Shown in pieces: positions 26,163 to 36,490 of a DNA stretch of 64,000 nt. The first letter of the stretch is position 1. Every line of letters starts with the position of its first letter. The DNA lies in contig NZ_LZSY01000020.1 in the NCBI RefSeq assembly GCF_001665625.1, positions 22,001 to 86,000 on the forward strand. The letters are read 5' to 3'. A program made the position numbers and the translations under genes. The DNA is from Mycolicibacterium peregrinum. GTDB lineage: Bacteria; Actinomycetota; Actinomycetes; Mycobacteriales; Mycobacteriaceae. The notes beneath the pieces are model-generated. The model made no database searches. It saw nothing but the letters and a program-made list of their open reading frames with translations, and was not told the origin of the DNA.

Positions 26163-27980
26163 ATGAGTGGTGGGACCAGGGATGCACAACGTGTGTTCGA
26201 TGCGGGCGTGCTGTCCCTCGGTATAGCGATCGACGGGTTGGAGACCGAGCGCGACGTGCAGTACGCCGCACTGGCGTTCAAGCGTGCCACCGAGTACGAC
26301 CCCGACATGTGCGATGCCTGGCTCGGCCGGGCCGCAGCCGGCGAATCGACCCCCGAGGTGATCCATCACCTGCATCGCAGCAGCAAGAATTTGGCACGCG
26401 AGCAGCGCAGGCTGGGCCTGCCACCCCGCACTTTGGGCGGGCGCTTCCAGACCGGGCTGTACCTCGACTACACGCTGAGCTCACTGACCGAGGTCTACCT
26501 CGCGTATGCCGCGGGCATGATTCAGGGCAAAGATTTCGGCGAGGCCGAGAAAACTCTCGACGAACTCGCAGAGCTGCGGACGACCATGCCTGACGACTCG
26601 GCCTCCGACGACATCTGCGCGTACATCCGTGGCGTCCTGCATTTCACCACGCAGCGTTGGCCCGACGTGCTGACCGCGTTGGCCTCCTCCGCGCAGTTCA
26701 CCGACGAGTACATCGCGGCCGGTGCACACCTCATGGTCGGTTCGGCCTGTGCCCAGATGGGCATGTTCGGTGAGGGATTGCGCCGTTTGGATCAGGCGAT
26801 CGAGGGGCCGATCCCGGCGGCAAGTCGTGCCGCCGAGTTCTGCAAGGGCCTGACGCTGCGGGAGATGGGCAAAGAGCCAGAGGCCAGAGCGATCTTCGAG
26901 CGGATCTACAGCGAGGAACCCGGCTTCGAAGCCAACTACGCCGCCCTCAACGATCCCAAGTACCGACTGATCGTCACCTCCAAGGAGATCATCGACTCCC
27001 GTAGTGACAAATGGGATCCGGCGTCCGCCCGCAGCGCGGCGGATTTCGACGCCGAGTCACTGACCGAGCGAGGCAACGAATACCTGCGCGCGGCTCAGGA
27101 CGAGCTGGATCGCCAAGTCGGCCTCGCAGACGTGAAGCTCCAGGTGGCCAAACTCCGGTCGGCTGCGCGACTGGCGAAGGTGCGCGAGGACAAGGGGCTG
27201 ACCACCGCATCGCGCAGCTTGCACCTCGCCTTCACCGGCCCCCCGGGCACCGGTAAGACCACCATCGCCCGCGTTGTCGCCCAAACCTATTGCGGCCTGG
27301 GCTTGTTGAAGACCCCGGCGGTGATCGAAGCGAAGCGTCAGGATTTCGTGGGTCAGCACCTGGGCAGCACCGCGATCAAGACGTCGGCGCTGATCGATAC
27401 CGCGATGGACGGCGTGCTGTTCATCGATGAGGCCTACACCCTGATTCAGACCGGCCTGTCCGGCGGAGACGCATTCGGCCGCGAAGCCGTGGACACGCTA
27501 TTGGCCCGCATGGAGAACGACCGCGACCGACTTGTGGTCATCATCGCCGGCTACGACGCCGAGATCGACCGGTTCCTGGCCTCCAACGAGGGTTTGTCGT
27601 CTCGGTTCACAAAGCGAATCCGGTTCGCCTCCTATACCCCGCCCGAGCTCGGCGATATCGGCAGGCTCACCGCCAGATCGCGCGATTCGGACCTGAGCGC
27701 AGAAGCCCACGACGAGCTCGTGTCGGTCTGCACCCGGCTGTATGAGCAGCAGTCGACCGACTCCGAAGGCAAGGTACGGCGCAATATCGACCTCGCAGGC
27801 AACGGTCGATTCATTCGAAACGTCATCGAATCAGCCGAAGAGGAACGCGAGTACCGACTCAGCGAAAGCCACGGCGCCGAACTGGAGTCGCTCGACGAGG
27901 ATGCGCTCATGCGGATCGAAGCCATCGATATGAAGGCAGCCATCAGCAACATCCTGCAAACATTGAACCTGCAATCTTGA
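26163..27980 (+). CDS. eccA: EccA-family T7SS AAA+ ATPase
   Basis: 605 residues. The N-terminal half is a TPR-like helical domain (AFKRATEYDPDMCDAWLGRA). The C-terminal half is an AAA+/CbbX-type module with Walker A GPPGTGKT at 359-366, Walker B VLFIDEAY near 417, and the family block NDRDRLVVIIAGYDAEIDRF. EccA proteins are cytosolic and act on substrate-chaperone (EspG) complexes of ESX systems. Start ATG 26163 follows GGGGAT; an in-frame ATG 54 nt upstream is possible. It overlaps the EspI-like gene by 4 nt. Other ESX core genes are absent, so it must work with machinery encoded elsewhere. Confidence 0.9.
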   Translation: MSGGTRDAQRVFDAGVLSLGIAIDGLETERDVQYAALAFKRATEYDPDMCDAWLGRAAAGESTPEVIHHLHRSSKNLAREQRRLGLPPRTLGGRFQTGLYLDYTLSSLTEVYLAYAAGMIQGKDFGEAEKTLDELAELRTTMPDDSASDDICAYIRGVLHFTTQRWPDVLTALASSAQFTDEYIAAGAHLMVGSACAQMGMFGEGLRRLDQAIEGPIPAASRAAEFCKGLTLREMGKEPEARAIFERIYSEEPGFEANYAALNDPKYRLIVTSKEIIDSRSDKWDPASARSAADFDAESLTERGNEYLRAAQDELDRQVGLADVKLQVAKLRSAARLAKVREDKGLTTASRSLHLAFTGPPGTGKTTIARVVAQTYCGLGLLKTPAVIEAKRQDFVGQHLGSTAIKTSALIDTAMDGVLFIDEAYTLIQTGLSGGDAFGREAVDTLLARMENDRDRLVVIIAGYDAEIDRFLASNEGLSSRFTKRIRFASYTPPELGDIGRLTARSRDSDLSAEAHDELVSVCTRLYEQQSTDSEGKVRRNIDLAGNGRFIRNVIESAEEEREYRLSESHGAELESLDEDALMRIEAIDMKAAISNILQTLNLQS

Positions 27981-29311
27981 CGCCGCCGAAGCCGGAGGAC
28001 CTGTCGAACGCGGATAAGCCGACCACGCCCATCCGCGGGATCGGTGCACCGCCGCAGAACGCGGCCCCGGCACCTGCCCCACCACAGAACCCGGCCCCGG
28101 CACCTGGACCTCCGCAGGGCGCTGCCCCGCCACCCGCGCCTCCACGGACAGCGGCCCCTGCACCTCCCCCTGCACCGCCCAGTCAACGACCAGCGCCCCC
28201 TCCGGTCACACGGGCGCCCGGTCCCCCGGGCCCACAGGTACCCCAGCAGCCTTCTGCGCGGCCATACCCGCCGCCACCTCCACCGCGGCCTGGGCCTCGC
28301 GCACAGCCGCCTGATCTCAGGCCGATTTCGACCAGCTTCACCACTGCGGAACCGGATGAACCGACCACGGTGTACAACACCCGGACCTCTTCGGAGGAGC
28401 TCGGGCTGCGCCCCCGCAAGCAGGCAAACCAGAACGGCTGGCGCAAGGTCATGAACCGCATGACCGGCGGTACGGTGAATCTTTCTGAACCGCAAGCTGA
28501 TCCGCGTACGCGGAACGCGCTGGACCGCGTGAACCAACCCATCCGTGGCGCGTACAGCATCGCTGTGCTGTCACTGAAGGGCGGTGTCGGGAAAACCACG
28601 ACGACGGTGTGCCTGGGCTCGACATTCGCCGCGAACCGGGGCGACCGCGTGATCGCGGTCGACGCCAACCCGGACTTCGGGACGCTGGCTCAGCGTGGTC
28701 CGAGTCAGACCCGCTCCACAGTTCGCGACCTATTGGCCGACCAGGAGATCTTCCGCTATTCCGACGTCCGTCGGCACACCTCACAAACCCCGAGCCGGCT
28801 GGAGATCCTGGCCTCTGAACGGGATCCGGCGGTCTCCGAAGCGTTCTCCGAGGCCGATTACCGTGCCGTGCACGACATCCTCGATCGCTTCTACAACATT
28901 ATTCTCACGGACTGCGGCACGGGGCTGACCCACTCGGCCATGAATGGCGTGCTCAACACCTCTGATGCCCTGGTGCTGGTGGCCTCGCCGGCCATCGACT
29001 CTGCCCGCAGCGCCCTCGCCACCTTGGACTGGCTGCAGCATCACGGCCACGCCAATCTGGTGCCCGACGCCACGGTGGTCCTGAGTTCGGCGCTCCCGGG
29101 ATCGGTGCCGGTCGACATCAACCAGCTGACCATGCACTTCAAGGCCCGTGTGCGCGACGTGGTGGTCATCCCATTCGACGATCACCTCGCCGAAGGCGCC
29201 GAGATCTCGATGGATCTACTGAATCGCAAGACTCGGCAAGCCTTCCTGGACCTCACCGCGTCGGTTGCCGAAGGGTTTACTCGCAACCGGCGGGCGCCAC
29301 GGTTGCGCTGA
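27977..29311 (+). CDS. EspI-like ParA/MinD-type ATPase with Pro-rich N-terminus
   Basis: 444 residues starting with TTG inside the eccA stop (TTGA). Residues about 20-120 are Pro/Ala-rich repeats; the ATPase part begins near 190 with the deviant Walker A KGGVGKTT at 201-208 (IAVLSLKGGVGKTTTTVCLG), followed by IAVDANPDFGTL. This matches EspI of ESX-1 and Rv3888c of ESX-2. EspI has been linked to energy-dependent control of ESX-1 secretion. Operon partner of EccA. Confidence 0.85.
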   Translation: MTPPKPEDLSNADKPTTPIRGIGAPPQNAAPAPAPPQNPAPAPGPPQGAAPPPAPPRTAAPAPPPAPPSQRPAPPPVTRAPGPPGPQVPQQPSARPYPPPPPPRPGPRAQPPDLRPISTSFTTAEPDEPTTVYNTRTSSEELGLRPRKQANQNGWRKVMNRMTGGTVNLSEPQADPRTRNALDRVNQPIRGAYSIAVLSLKGGVGKTTTTVCLGSTFAANRGDRVIAVDANPDFGTLAQRGPSQTRSTVRDLLADQEIFRYSDVRRHTSQTPSRLEILASERDPAVSEAFSEADYRAVHDILDRFYNIILTDCGTGLTHSAMNGVLNTSDALVLVASPAIDSARSALATLDWLQHHGHANLVPDATVVLSSALPGSVPVDINQLTMHFKARVRDVVVIPFDDHLAEGAEISMDLLNRKTRQAFLDLTASVAEGFTRNRRAPRLR

Positions 29312-29314
29312 CGA

Positions 29315-30430
29315 CTAAGGCACCTCTCGCAACACCCCGGCGAACTGCTCCAGATCCTCAACCGTGGTGTCGACATGCGGGGAGACCCGCAGCACCGGCT
29401 TGGACATCTCGAACGGCGCCCGCGCGAGTTCGCATGCGGTGGTGACGATTCCACGCTCGGCGATCAGCCAGGCCCGCACCGCGGCGGGCTCGGCGCCGTC
29501 GGTGGGCTCCAAAGTCGTGATGGCGGTGGGCTCGTCGACGGCTTCGACCACCCGCCAGCCCGGCACCTCGGCCAGCACCTGTCGCGCGGTGCGGCCCAGC
29601 TCGGCCAGGCGGCCCCGGACGAGTTCCGGCCCAGCAGCCAGGTGTTCGCCCAAAGCGACCGAGTATCCGATGCGGGTCGCGGCGTTGTGCTCACCCTGCT
29701 CGAAGCTCTGCAGCACCGTCACCGGCACATCCCAGTCGGCGGGCGGCACCCGTCGGCGCAACTGCGCCACCAATTCGGGCCGCAGCGCCAAGAATCCGAC
29801 TCCGCGCGGGCCGGCCAGCCATTTACGCGACGACGAGTAGATCGCGTCAGGGCCGACGTTGCAGTCCAGGTGCCCGAATGCCTGCGCGGCGTCGACCACG
29901 ATGGGTACGCCCGCAGCGCGGCACACTGCGACCATCTCCGCCAGTGGCTGGGCCACCCCGCGGTGGCTGGCCAGCGCGGTGAAGTGCACCAAAGCCGGCG
30001 GATCAGAAGCGAACAGGCGGGCAACCTCGTCGACCACGACCCGGCCGTCCCCGTCGACAGGCAACGCACGCACCTGAAAACCGTTGGCGGCCATGACGGC
30101 AAGGTTCGGCCCGAACTCACCGGACAGGCACGCCAGCGTGCGCTCCCCTGTCCAACTGCCGAGCAGGAGATCGAGCGATTGGTTGGAACCCGTCGTGTAC
30201 ACCACATCGTCGGCGTTGAGGCCGGTCAGTGCCGCGACAGCGGCCCGACCCGCCGCGAGAACAGGCGCTGCTGCCTCGGCCGCCACGTACCCGCCCACTT
30301 CGGCCTCATGACGCGCATGCGCGGCGACCGCGTCGATGACAGCGAGGCTCTGGCGCGAACAGGCGCCACTGTCGAAGTGCAGGCCGGCGACCTTGGGCCG
30401 GGCGTCAGCCCACTGCTGCGCGAGACTCAT
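29315..30430 (-). CDS. egtE: EgtE, ergothioneine C-S lyase
   Basis: 371 residues, fold-type I PLP enzyme of the cysteine-desulfurase class. Visible features are the PLP-binding Asp in [15 protein letters not shown] and the lysine region ([19 protein letters not shown]). EgtE cleaves hercynylcysteine sulfoxide to give ergothioneine, the last step of the pathway. It is the last gene of egtA-B-C-D-E; its ATG overlaps the egtD stop by 4 nt. Cytoplasmic. Length fits the family. Confidence 0.93.
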   Translation of the reverse strand: MSLAQQWADARPKVAGLHFDSGACSRQSLAVIDAVAAHARHEAEVGGYVAAEAAAPVLAAGRAAVAALTGLNADDVVYTTGSNQSLDLLLGSWTGERTLACLSGEFGPNLAVMAANGFQVRALPVDGDGRVVVDEVARLFASDPPALVHFTALASHRGVAQPLAEMVAVCRAAGVPIVVDAAQAFGHLDCNVGPDAIYSSSRKWLAGPRGVGFLALRPELVAQLRRRVPPADWDVPVTVLQSFEQGEHNAATRIGYSVALGEHLAAGPELVRGRLAELGRTARQVLAEVPGWRVVEAVDEPTAITTLEPTDGAEPAAVRAWLIAERGIVTTACELARAPFEMSKPVLRVSPHVDTTVEDLEQFAGVLREVP

Positions 30431-31392
30431 TTCACCGCCAGAGACAAGCCGAAGTCACCGGCTTCATCGGTCCACCAATGGGTCTGCTGCAAACCGGCTT
30501 TCGCGAGCTCCCCGGCTACTCCGTCGGCCCGGAACTTGCAGGACACCTCGGTCAGCATCTCTTCACCGGCACCGAATGCGACGTCGAGATCCAGCGCCGC
30601 CACACGAACTTGCTGCGGCGCATCCGCGCGCAGCCACATCTCGATGCGCTCCTCGTCGGGATTCCATTTCGCCACGTGCTCGAAGGCATCGAGGTCGAAG
30701 TCGGCGTCGAGTTCACGGTTCACCACCGACAGCACGTTGCGGTTGAACGCGGCGGTCACGCCGGCACTGTCGTCGTAGGCGCTGACCAGCCGCTCGGTGT
30801 CCTTGACCAGGTCGGTGCCCAACAGCACGCTGTCACCGGGCTGGAGGGTCTCGGCCAATGAGGCCAGGAAATCCGCCCGCGGACCTGGGGTGAGATTTCC
30901 GATCGTCGAGCCGAGGAACGCCACGAGGCGCCGTCCGACGGCCGGGATCTTGCCCAGATGTTCCTCGAAATCACCACATACCGCGTCGATTTCGATGCCC
31001 GGATACTCCTGGCCGATGGCATCTCCGGCAGAACGAAGCACACTGGCGTCGACGTCGAACGGGATGAATCGGCGCAACTGGCCACCGTCGCGCATCGCGT
31101 CGAGCAGCATCCTGGTCTTCTCCGAGGTGCCGCTGCCCAACTCGACGAGAGTGTCGGCACCGGCGGCCGCCGTGATCTCCGGCGAGCGGTCGCGCAGGAT
31201 CTGCGCCTCGGTCCGGGTCGGGTAGTACTCGGGCAGCCGGGTGATCTGGTCGAACAGATCGCTGCCCACCGAATCGTAGAACCACTTGGGTGGCAGCATC
31301 TTCGGCGACTGGGACAGCCCCTCGCGCACATCGCGACGGAGCGCGGTGGCAGCGGAATCGGCCGCCAGATAGTTGGACAAGGTGAGCGTCAT
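30427..31392 (-). CDS. egtD: EgtD, histidine N-alpha-trimethyltransferase
   Basis: 321 residues, SAM-dependent methyltransferase that makes hercynine from histidine, the committing step of ergothioneine synthesis. Family blocks include [20 protein letters not shown], the SAM motif [18 protein letters not shown] and [11 protein letters not shown]. Its ATG overlaps the egtC stop, and its stop overlaps the egtE start. Length equals the mycobacterial enzyme (about 321). Confidence 0.97.
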   Translation of the reverse strand: MTLTLSNYLAADSAATALRRDVREGLSQSPKMLPPKWFYDSVGSDLFDQITRLPEYYPTRTEAQILRDRSPEITAAAGADTLVELGSGTSEKTRMLLDAMRDGGQLRRFIPFDVDASVLRSAGDAIGQEYPGIEIDAVCGDFEEHLGKIPAVGRRLVAFLGSTIGNLTPGPRADFLASLAETLQPGDSVLLGTDLVKDTERLVSAYDDSAGVTAAFNRNVLSVVNRELDADFDLDAFEHVAKWNPDEERIEMWLRADAPQQVRVAALDLDVAFGAGEEMLTEVSCKFRADGVAGELAKAGLQQTHWWTDEAGDFGLSLAVK

Positions 31393-32081
31393 ACCGAACC
31401 TTTCAGTGGGGTGAGCTCGACGTCAGAGCCGGCCACGGTGACGAGGTGCCGGTCCGGGATGTCGGACCAGCCGGGATCGTCGTCGTAGGGTTCACTGGCG
31501 AGCACGACACCATCCGGCAGTGCCAGCATCGACAAGGTGTCACCCCAGGTGGTGGCGATCATACGAGAACCGTTGGCAGCCAGAATGTTCAGGCGGGCGT
31601 TCGGATCCAGCGTGCCGACTTCGACAATGGTCTGTCCCAGCGTGTCGAGCCCGCGTTCGAAGATCAGTGCGGCCAGCACCGCGCTGTCCACGGTGGATTC
31701 GGCGACGCCGGTCAATGGCAGGACCGAGCGGTCCACCACACCGTTGTGCGACAGCAGCCACTGCCCGTCGGTGAACGGCGCCGAGGCCGAGGGCTCGATC
31801 GGCATGCCGATGGTCGCCGAACGCACGGCCGCGACCACGCATCCACTGGTCAACGCCGGCGCGACCGAGGCGAACGACGCGTCGCCCCACAGCGGCTTGT
31901 CGCTGCGCCATCGACGGGGCACACCGGAGTCGAAAAACCCTGCGCCCCAACCATCGGCGTTCATCAACCCGTTCTTCTGGCGACGCGGCGCATACGACTG
32001 CACCAGCAGGCCCTGCGGAGGATCCAGCACCAGCGAGGCCACCGACCGCGGTGCGCCGAGCCACCCGATGTGCCGACACAT
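31389..32081 (-). CDS. egtC: EgtC, gamma-glutamyl hydrolase of ergothioneine synthesis
   Basis: 230 residues, class II glutamine-amidotransferase-like Ntn hydrolase. It begins MCRHIGWLG, putting the catalytic Cys at residue 2, which fixes the start at 32081. Other blocks: [13 protein letters not shown] and [10 protein letters not shown]. It removes glutamate from gamma-glutamyl-hercynylcysteine sulfoxide. ATGA overlap with the egtB stop. Confidence 0.95.
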   Translation of the reverse strand: MCRHIGWLGAPRSVASLVLDPPQGLLVQSYAPRRQKNGLMNADGWGAGFFDSGVPRRWRSDKPLWGDASFASVAPALTSGCVVAAVRSATIGMPIEPSASAPFTDGQWLLSHNGVVDRSVLPLTGVAESTVDSAVLAALIFERGLDTLGQTIVEVGTLDPNARLNILAANGSRMIATTWGDTLSMLALPDGVVLASEPYDDDPGWSDIPDRHLVTVAGSDVELTPLKGSV

Positions 32082-33355
32082 CAGGCGTCCCACGCCAGAC
32101 GTACACCGGAGAAGATCTGGCGCCGGATCGGGTGGTCCCAGTTGCGGAAGCTCGGGCGCAGGATGTCGGCGGACACCGCCCACGAGCCGCCGCGCAGGAC
32201 CCGGTAATCACCGTCGAAGAAGGGTTCGGTGTAGCGGTCATAGACCATCGGGGTGAAGCCGGGCCATGGCCGCAGCGGGGAGGTGGTCCACTCCCAGACA
32301 TCGCCCAACATCTGCTCGACGCCATAGGCCGACGCTCCGGCGGGATAGGCCCCCACGGGCGCGGGGCGGCGCGCCTCACCGCCGAGGTTGGCCAGCGCCG
32401 CGGTGGGTTCGGAGGTACCCCAGGGGAATCGGCGCCGGGCGCCAGCCTCCGGATCCCAGGCGGCGGCCTTTTCCCACTCGATCTCGGTGGGCAGCCGGGC
32501 TCCGGCCCACGCGGCATAGGCCTCGGCTTCGAAGAACGTGACGTGCTGGACCGGTTCGTCGGTAGGAATGGTCTCGATGTGGCCGAACCTGGTGCGGGTA
32601 TTGTCGGGCCCCCAGAACGCGGGCGCCACCAAGCCCGCTTCCTGACGATGCGCCCAGCCGCGTTCCGACCACCAACGGGACTGCTGATAGCCGCCGTCGT
32701 CGATGAACTCACGCCATTCGGCATTGGTGACCGGCACCCGGCCGATCCGGAAAGAGGCCACTTCGACAGAGTGCGGCGGACGCTCGTTGTCCAACGAAAA
32801 CGGTTCGGTCAGTTCGTCGACGCCAAGCACGAACGGCCCGCCCGGGATCAGCACCGAGGTGCCGGCCACACCAGGCCGTCCGGCGGGCAACGCGCTGCCG
32901 GTGTCGAGCAACGGTAGCCCGCTCCGCAGGTTCAGTGCCTGCAACATGGTCTCGTCGTGCTGGTTCTCGTGGCTGATGATCAGACCGAAGGTGAAGGCGG
33001 AGTCGTCGGCATCGAGGGAGTCGAGTGCATCGAGCGCCTTGGATCGCACCGTCGCGCAATAGGTTCGCGCATCCGCCGGCGGTAGCAACGGAAGGTCGAC
33101 GCGACTGGCCCGCGAGTGCACGAAGGCGTCGTACAGCCGGTCGACCTCGGGATCCAGGATGCCCGGACGGTCCGAGTTGCCGGCCCGCAGCAGCCACAAC
33201 TCCTCCTGCTGACCGATGTGCGCGAGGTCCCAGACGAGCGGGCTCATCAACGGGCTGTACTGGCGGTGCAGTTCAGCGTCGTCGAAGTCGACCAGGCGCA
33301 GGGTACGGTCCCGCGCCCGGGTGAGCTGCTGCGCCAGCGCCTCGCGTGTCGTCAA
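32081..33355 (-). CDS. egtB: EgtB, iron-dependent sulfoxide synthase
   Basis: 424 residues. The N-terminal DinB-like domain carries the iron-binding histidines in LAHIGQQ and [11 protein letters not shown]; the C-terminal formylglycine-generating-enzyme-like domain ends in [20 protein letters not shown]. It joins hercynine to gamma-glutamylcysteine with O2. I chose the TTG start at 33355, which overlaps the egtA stop (TTGA) and gives the usual family N-terminus ([20 protein letters not shown]); longer frames extend only into non-family sequence. Confidence 0.95.
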   Translation of the reverse strand: MTTREALAQQLTRARDRTLRLVDFDDAELHRQYSPLMSPLVWDLAHIGQQEELWLLRAGNSDRPGILDPEVDRLYDAFVHSRASRVDLPLLPPADARTYCATVRSKALDALDSLDADDSAFTFGLIISHENQHDETMLQALNLRSGLPLLDTGSALPAGRPGVAGTSVLIPGGPFVLGVDELTEPFSLDNERPPHSVEVASFRIGRVPVTNAEWREFIDDGGYQQSRWWSERGWAHRQEAGLVAPAFWGPDNTRTRFGHIETIPTDEPVQHVTFFEAEAYAAWAGARLPTEIEWEKAAAWDPEAGARRRFPWGTSEPTAALANLGGEARRPAPVGAYPAGASAYGVEQMLGDVWEWTTSPLRPWPGFTPMVYDRYTEPFFDGDYRVLRGGSWAVSADILRPSFRNWDHPIRRQIFSGVRLAWDA

Positions 33356-34632
33356 AGCTCGCCCTTCACCAGTTGGCTCATCGCAGAAGCAATTCCATGG
33401 CCCACGACCTGGTCGGCGAAATCGTCGGCCGGGCAGCGTCCCTCCTGGACCGAACGCGCCAATCGCTCCATCGATTCCGCGAGGTCTGTCGGCGCCCGCT
33501 CCGCCGCCGCCGACACGCACGCGACCGCCGCGTCCTGCAGCCGTCGATCGGTGAGCCCGATCCGGGCGGCCCGGTCCCATGCGGTGGCCACCGGAGCTGT
33601 CGCCTCCGTGGCGATCGCGGCGGCCTCCGGGTCGTCGAGAAGCGTGGTCAGCATGAACACCACCGCGGGCCAGAGCGCATCCGGCACGCTGTCGAGATAG
33701 CGGATCTCCAACCAGCGCCGCGGCCGGACCGGCGGGAACAGCGTCGTCAGGTGGTATTCGAGGTCGGCTTCGGTGGGACGGCGGCCGCCGAGCACCGCGC
33801 GCCCGTCGGCCCAGTCGGCGAACGGGACCCAGTTGGTGACCGGGACGGCATCCGGGGTGTTGACCAGCATTACCGGCGCCCGCAACGCGTAGCGCGCCCA
33901 GTCACTGGCCGGGTCGTCCCCGTCGGCGCCCAGAACTGGACCGCAGCGCGCGGAATCCAGCTGACCCCACACCCGCTGCCGCGACGACTTCCACCCGGTG
34001 AACCGCCCACCCAGCATCGGCGAGTTCGCGGTGATCGCGATCATCGTCGGGCCGAGGGCATGCGCCAGCCGGACCCGCTGCGCCCAGCCGTCCCGCGGTC
34101 CGGCATCGAGGTTGACCTGAACCGACGCGGTCGACGTCATCATCGCCGCCCCTGGCTCCGCCGACCCGCTGGCCGCGAAGAACGTCTCCATGGCCTGATA
34201 GCGCGGACCCGGGTTGACCCGTTGAGTGGGCCTCACCGGGTCGGCGCCCAACAGCAGCAGCCCCAGACCACGGCGTTCGAACTCCGCCCGCAGTACGGCC
34301 CGATCGGCGAGCAGGGCGGCGGTCGCCGCCGACGGTCCGTCGGTCGGGGGGCCGGACAGCTCGACGGCGCCCCCGGGTTCGACGGTGATCCGGCTGTCGC
34401 CGGGCAACGTGGGCACCGACGCGATCACCTCTGAGATTTCATCCCAGCCTGGGCGTCGCAGCGGATCGTCGAGGTCGAAACAGTGGGCCTCGATCTCCAG
34501 ACCTACCTGCCCGACCGGCCCGTCATCCAGACAGCGGGCTTCGATGAATGCCGCGGCATCTTCGGCGCTGGTGAACTCGATGGGAGCTAGACGGGCCGCA
34601 TCGGTCGTGACGGGTACTGCCAACGCAACCAC
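33352..34632 (-). CDS. egtA: EgtA, gamma-glutamylcysteine synthetase for ergothioneine
   Basis: About 426 residues from GTG 34632. ATP-dependent ligase of glutamate and cysteine (GshA-type, GCS2 superfamily). Family blocks: [46 protein letters not shown] and [15 protein letters not shown]. It is the first gene of the five-gene egt operon, all joined by 4-nt (egtC/egtB 1-nt) start-stop overlaps, so promoter control should set the whole pathway. The exact start is uncertain: GGGAGG lies very near GTG 34632, and slightly later GTG/TTG codons are possible. Confidence 0.93.
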   Translation of the reverse strand: MVALAVPVTTDAARLAPIEFTSAEDAAAFIEARCLDDGPVGQVGLEIEAHCFDLDDPLRRPGWDEISEVIASVPTLPGDSRITVEPGGAVELSGPPTDGPSAATAALLADRAVLRAEFERRGLGLLLLGADPVRPTQRVNPGPRYQAMETFFAASGSAEPGAAMMTSTASVQVNLDAGPRDGWAQRVRLAHALGPTMIAITANSPMLGGRFTGWKSSRQRVWGQLDSARCGPVLGADGDDPASDWARYALRAPVMLVNTPDAVPVTNWVPFADWADGRAVLGGRRPTEADLEYHLTTLFPPVRPRRWLEIRYLDSVPDALWPAVVFMLTTLLDDPEAAAIATEATAPVATAWDRAARIGLTDRRLQDAAVACVSAAAERAPTDLAESMERLARSVQEGRCPADDFADQVVGHGIASAMSQLVKGEL

Positions 34633-34699
34633 CCCTCCCGGTCCTCACCGGATCAATCGGCTCGGTTCTGTTCCATCATCCAGATAGGACCGACATCTT

Positions 34700-35341
34700 C
34701 TACTGCCCCAGCGTGTTCTGCATGGCTCCGGCCAGCACGTTGACCGCGGGACCTGCGTTGCCGGACTGGCACACCTTGGCTTGTAGCAGCACGTTTTCCC
34801 GTTTGCGGGTGGTGTTGAAACAGCGGCGGTCGGTTCCGGCCTCCTGTTTCACCCAGTCCGCATCCGTGGCGCTCGCCGGGCCACCGGTGAAAGTCCACAC
34901 CTGGGTGACGAAGTTGTCCAGGTGCATCGCGGTGGTCTGGCCCGAGCATCCGTTGGTGCGGTCGACCACGCGGTGGAAGGCACGGTCGGCGGCCTCCGGC
35001 GTCGCGAACACCCCGATGGCCTGCTTGACGAAATGGCTGTCGTCGCCGGCCGCCGTCTGGGTGGTGGCGCCGTTGAACGAAGCCAGGTCTGGGTCGTTGA
35101 ACACCTCGGGCAACCCGACATCGGCCCAGTTGTTGCACACGGGGTTTTCCACCGAGAAGCCCTGGAACGGGACGGTGAACTCGGATTCCCACGTCATCGG
35201 GGCACCGATGATGTTGCCCACCGAACCTTTGGGCATGACGGCATAGGACACGACACCAGGATCCGAGGGGCGCGCACCAGTAGGTGCAGCCAATGCCAGC
35301 GCGAGACTGGCCAGCCCGAAACCGACAGTCAGGGCACGCAT
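34700..35341 (-). CDS. Exported PknH-sensor-like protein (Rv3705c-type)
   Basis: About 213 residues from ATG 35341; ATG 35353 is an alternative. It has a signal peptide (LTVGFGLASLALALAAPTGA) and no further membrane helix. The body resembles the extracytoplasmic PknH-like sensor domain (NPVCNNWADVGLPEVF, FNGATTQTAAGDDSHFVKQA), with a Cys pair pattern (NPVCNNW, NGCSGQ, RRCFN, KVCQSG) that suggests two disulfides. Position next to egtA matches Rv3705c of M. tuberculosis. Function unknown. Confidence 0.75.
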   Translation of the reverse strand: MRALTVGFGLASLALALAAPTGARPSDPGVVSYAVMPKGSVGNIIGAPMTWESEFTVPFQGFSVENPVCNNWADVGLPEVFNDPDLASFNGATTQTAAGDDSHFVKQAIGVFATPEAADRAFHRVVDRTNGCSGQTTAMHLDNFVTQVWTFTGGPASATDADWVKQEAGTDRRCFNTTRKRENVLLQAKVCQSGNAGPAVNVLAGAMQNTLGQ

Positions 35342-35358
35342 GGCCTCGATCATGCCAG

Positions 35359-35886
35359 TTAGTGAACCGTCCGCGTGCAATAGGTTCGCGCCGGTGACGG
35401 ATAAGGCCAGGCGTAGTGCCCTGTTTCGGCTGGGCAGGCCGACCCGTCCCGGACGTCGAGGCGCTGCGTCACCTGGACCATCACACCCGGGCCGCGATCG
35501 GTTCGTGCGGTGCAATCGGCCAGCTCCACCATGCCCGCGGGCATGCCGAGTTCGTAGCAGTGGTTGGCGACGAGATTGGGAACCAGGCACAGGCGTGCGG
35601 TCGACGGATCGGCGAGCTCGGCGGGCAGATGCTGGTACTCGGCGCTCGGGCAGGCCCCGGTGCCGTCGGCGATCGCCCCGACGGTGTAGCTGGGGTCGGT
35701 ATCGCAGGACACCCTGCCGGCGCGGGTCACCTCCGGGGCCGCGGGTGTGGCGGCCGGGACGCTCACGCAATCGCCGATCGCGAAGACCATGGCCGCGCCG
35801 CGCTCAGGATTCGCGCCGTCGCTGCATCCGGCAGCCAGCGCCGGCACTGCGAGCAGTGCGGCCACCAGCAGCCGATTGCGGGTCAT
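35359..35886 (-). CDS. Putative lipoprotein (LppU-like)
   Basis: 175 residues from ATG 35886, with signal peptide and lipobox LAAGC (AALLAVPALAAGCSDGA). The mature part has five Cys and an LppU-like pattern (IGDCVSVPA, RVSCDTDPSYTVGAIADGTG). Same strand as, and 17 nt before, the Rv3705c-like gene, probably one operon. Function unknown. Confidence 0.7.
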   Translation of the reverse strand: MTRNRLLVAALLAVPALAAGCSDGANPERGAAMVFAIGDCVSVPAATPAAPEVTRAGRVSCDTDPSYTVGAIADGTGACPSAEYQHLPAELADPSTARLCLVPNLVANHCYELGMPAGMVELADCTARTDRGPGVMVQVTQRLDVRDGSACPAETGHYAWPYPSPARTYCTRTVH

Positions 35887-35999
35887 GGTTAGCGAGAATC
35901 TCACGATTCCGCGGACCCCACCCAACGCTTGGCTGAAAAGCCAGGCGCCCCGGCCACCAAGGGGTAGTGGCCGGGGCGTCCGTGGGCTGCAGAGTGGTC

Positions 36000-36440
36000 T
36001 TATGCGGTGACGGCGCTCTTCTGGCAGTCGGCGCAGATTCCCCAGAACACGACCTCGGCCTCGTCGACGGCGAAGCCGGCCAGGTCAGAGGGTTCCAGGC
36101 AGGGGGTCTCGCCCACTGCGCAATCAACGTCGGCGACCACACCGCACACCCGGCAGACCAGGTGATGGTGGTTGTCGCCGGCGCGCGTCTCGTAACGCGC
36201 CGAGGAACCGGCCGGTTCGATCCGACGGACGAGGCCCGCATTGACGCAGGCGCGGAGGACGTCGTAGACCGCTTGGGTCGACACCGAACCGAGGTTCTCG
36301 CGGGCCAGGCCGGCCACATCGTCTGCAGTCGAATGCGGGTGATCGGCCAGCGCCTGGAGAACCGCGACCCGCGGTGCGGTCACGCGCAGCCCGGCGGCCC
36401 GCAACAGGGCCTTGGGGTCGTGTTCATGCACCGTGGTCAC
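36000..36440 (-). CDS. FurA-family iron/redox-responsive repressor
   Basis: 146 residues. Winged-helix N-terminus ([40 protein letters not shown]) and Fur metal motifs [18 protein letters not shown], with a second CADC pair (ICADCQKS). The sequence is nearest to mycobacterial FurA. There is no katG next to it, unlike the classical furA-katG pair. GTG 36440 sits right after a promoter (-35 TTGGAC, -10 CATACT), so the mRNA may be leaderless. A palindrome overlapping the -35 suggests autoregulation. Confidence 0.9.
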   Translation of the reverse strand: MTTVHEHDPKALLRAAGLRVTAPRVAVLQALADHPHSTADDVAGLARENLGSVSTQAVYDVLRACVNAGLVRRIEPAGSSARYETRAGDNHHHLVCRVCGVVADVDCAVGETPCLEPSDLAGFAVDEAEVVFWGICADCQKSAVTA

Positions 36441-36446
36441 GGCTCC

Positions 36447-36480
36447 AGTATGCGCGCTCTTTGGAGTCAGTCCAAAAGAG
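36447..36480 (-). promoter_or_regulatory. fur promoter with FurA-type operator
   Basis: On the minus strand TTGGAC (36470-36475) and CATACT (36447-36452) are separated by 17 nt, and GTG begins 6 nt later. The palindrome CTCTTTTGGA-CTGAC-TCCAAAGAG (36457-36480) covers the -35; its core arms TTTGGA/TCCAAA are perfect. It matches my recollection of the mycobacterial furA box (TTGACTGATTCCA type). Confidence 0.7.
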
Positions 36481-36490
36481 TGGGCTGTGA

